The notes beneath the pieces are model-generated. The model did no database searches. It had not been told where the DNA came from and saw only the letters and a program-made list of their open reading frames with translations. Positions 63,462 through 64,000 of a stretch of 64,000 nt of DNA are shown piece after piece; the first letter of the stretch is position 1; every line of letters begins with the position of its first letter. The position numbers were made by a program, and so were the translations under genes. Origin of the DNA: Rhodospirillaceae bacterium (GTDB taxonomy: Bacteria > Pseudomonadota > Alphaproteobacteria > UBA8366); contig PBOR01000040.1 of assembly GCA_002724395.1 (NCBI GenBank), positions 1 to 64,000 on the forward strand, read 5' to 3'.

Positions 63462-64000
63462 TCAAGTGTCTGATTCATTGATTTTTTGTAGAAAGGGTTC
63501 CGCAAATTCGCGTAGTTTCGCGGCACCAACACCATTTACCTGAGCGAATTCGGTTTGGTCGCGGGGTTGGCGGCGTGCCATGTCAATGAGCGAGCGGTCG
63601 GGAAAAATTACATAAGCTGGAATATTGCGGTCCTTGGCGAGGCGCAGGCGGAGTTGTTTTAGTTTGCCGAATAAATCTGATTGTGGTTCTGTTAGGGGGT
63701 CGCCCTCATCTATCGGCCTTGATTTTTTTGATTTAGCAGGCGCACGTTTTAAGGTGTCCTTGTAATATTGGAATGTTTCGTGCCCGTTCTCAAGTGCGTT
63801 GCCTTTTTCGGTAATTTTGATCCCACCATATCCTTCAATATCGATCTTGAGAAAACCCACCGCGACAAGCTGGCGTATGATTGATCGCCATTCTTGGACT
63901 TTGTGACTTGCACCTTGACCAAAAGTGGTTAGCTGATCATGTTTGGCTTTGAGTATTTTCTCTGTTTTCCTGCCGCGTATCACATTAATGATGTGGGCTG
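63462..64000 (-). CDS. recQ: RecQ DNA helicase, C-terminal part (runs off the window)
   Basis: The open frame continues past the window end, so the ORF-track start is only an internal GTG. AHIINVIRGRKTEKI and LTTFGQGASHKVQEW match the RQC winged-helix domain, and FGKLKQLRLRLAKDRNIPAYVIFPDRSL with VNGVGAAKLREFAEPFL is the HRDC domain. RecQ unwinds branched DNA during RecF-type repair. The helicase core lies outside the window. Confidence 0.93.
   Translation of the reverse strand, partial: AHIINVIRGRKTEKILKAKHDQLTTFGQGASHKVQEWRSIIRQLVAVGFLKIDIEGYGGIKITEKGNALENGHETFQYYKDTLKRAPAKSKKSRPIDEGDPLTEPQSDLFGKLKQLRLRLAKDRNIPAYVIFPDRSLIDMARRQPRDQTEFAQVNGVGAAKLREFAEPFLQKINESDT

Overview
The window looks like a chromosomal segment of an alphaproteobacterium, most likely a free-living or host-associated marine relative of the Rhodospirillales. 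This is inferred from gene content and order: a decaprenyl/octaprenyl diphosphate synthase, a DUF2007-methyltransferase, an S49 peptidase, glyQ, glyS and the relic of ppdK follow one another, an order I associate with that group. No taxonomic search was possible. No insertion sequence, prophage, integrase or CRISPR array was seen. Two genes are clearly decayed (ppdK and a DUF4870-type membrane protein gene) and others may be, which suggests ongoing gene loss.

Layout. 0-3 kb: tRNA-Pro(CGG), then phosphonoacetate hydrolase (phnA) facing 2-aminoethylphosphonate transaminase (phnW); the enzyme expected to link them, PhnY, is absent. 3-12.7 kb: peroxiredoxin, DMT exporter, polyprenyl synthase, a DUF2007-methyltransferase fusion, a broken DUF4870 gene, S49 peptidase, a small Cys-motif membrane protein, glyQS, a deletion relic of ppdK and a response regulator. 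12.7-17.2 kb (minus strand): a translationally coupled envelope-polysaccharide operon, GT9-GT2-GT4-asparagine synthase-like amidotransferase. 17.3-24.8 kb: YgfZ, M48 protease with a DUF898 membrane protein, acrylyl-CoA reductase-like AcuI, a 2-hydroxyacid dehydrogenase, a disordered repeat-containing protein and a second DMT transporter. 24.9-29.7 kb: a compact operon for a variant succinate dehydrogenase/fumarate reductase (B, two membrane anchors, A) followed by a two-subunit class I fumarase. 29.9-34.5 kb: a TorF-type porin and a complete bacterial selenocysteine set selA-selB-selC.

34.6-63.5 kb reads as an accessory catabolic and transport region: a carboxymuconolactone decarboxylase-family protein with a CaiB-type CoA-transferase; a tripartite tricarboxylate transporter (tctCBA) divergent from a DUF1932 dehydrogenase; four tandem paralogous alpha/beta hydrolases; a 1204-residue ABC exporter with both halves in one chain; an aldehyde dehydrogenase, an MmgE/PrpD protein and a leaderless gamma-glutamyltransferase-like enzyme; three different metallophosphoesterases with a cupin, one of them carrying a roughly 370-residue extra region; a biotin-dependent-type carboxyltransferase without visible biotin subunits, beside a divergent SucCD-like ligase pair, a glutathione transferase and another 2-hydroxyacid dehydrogenase. 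The window ends in the C-terminal part of recQ.

The most distinctive parts are the hydrolase array with its transporter and dehydrogenase neighbours, the metallophosphoesterase cluster with its composite protein, and the two gene relics. Coordinates use starts revised where a Shine-Dalgarno (SD) site or family alignment favours an internal codon over the ORF-track start.
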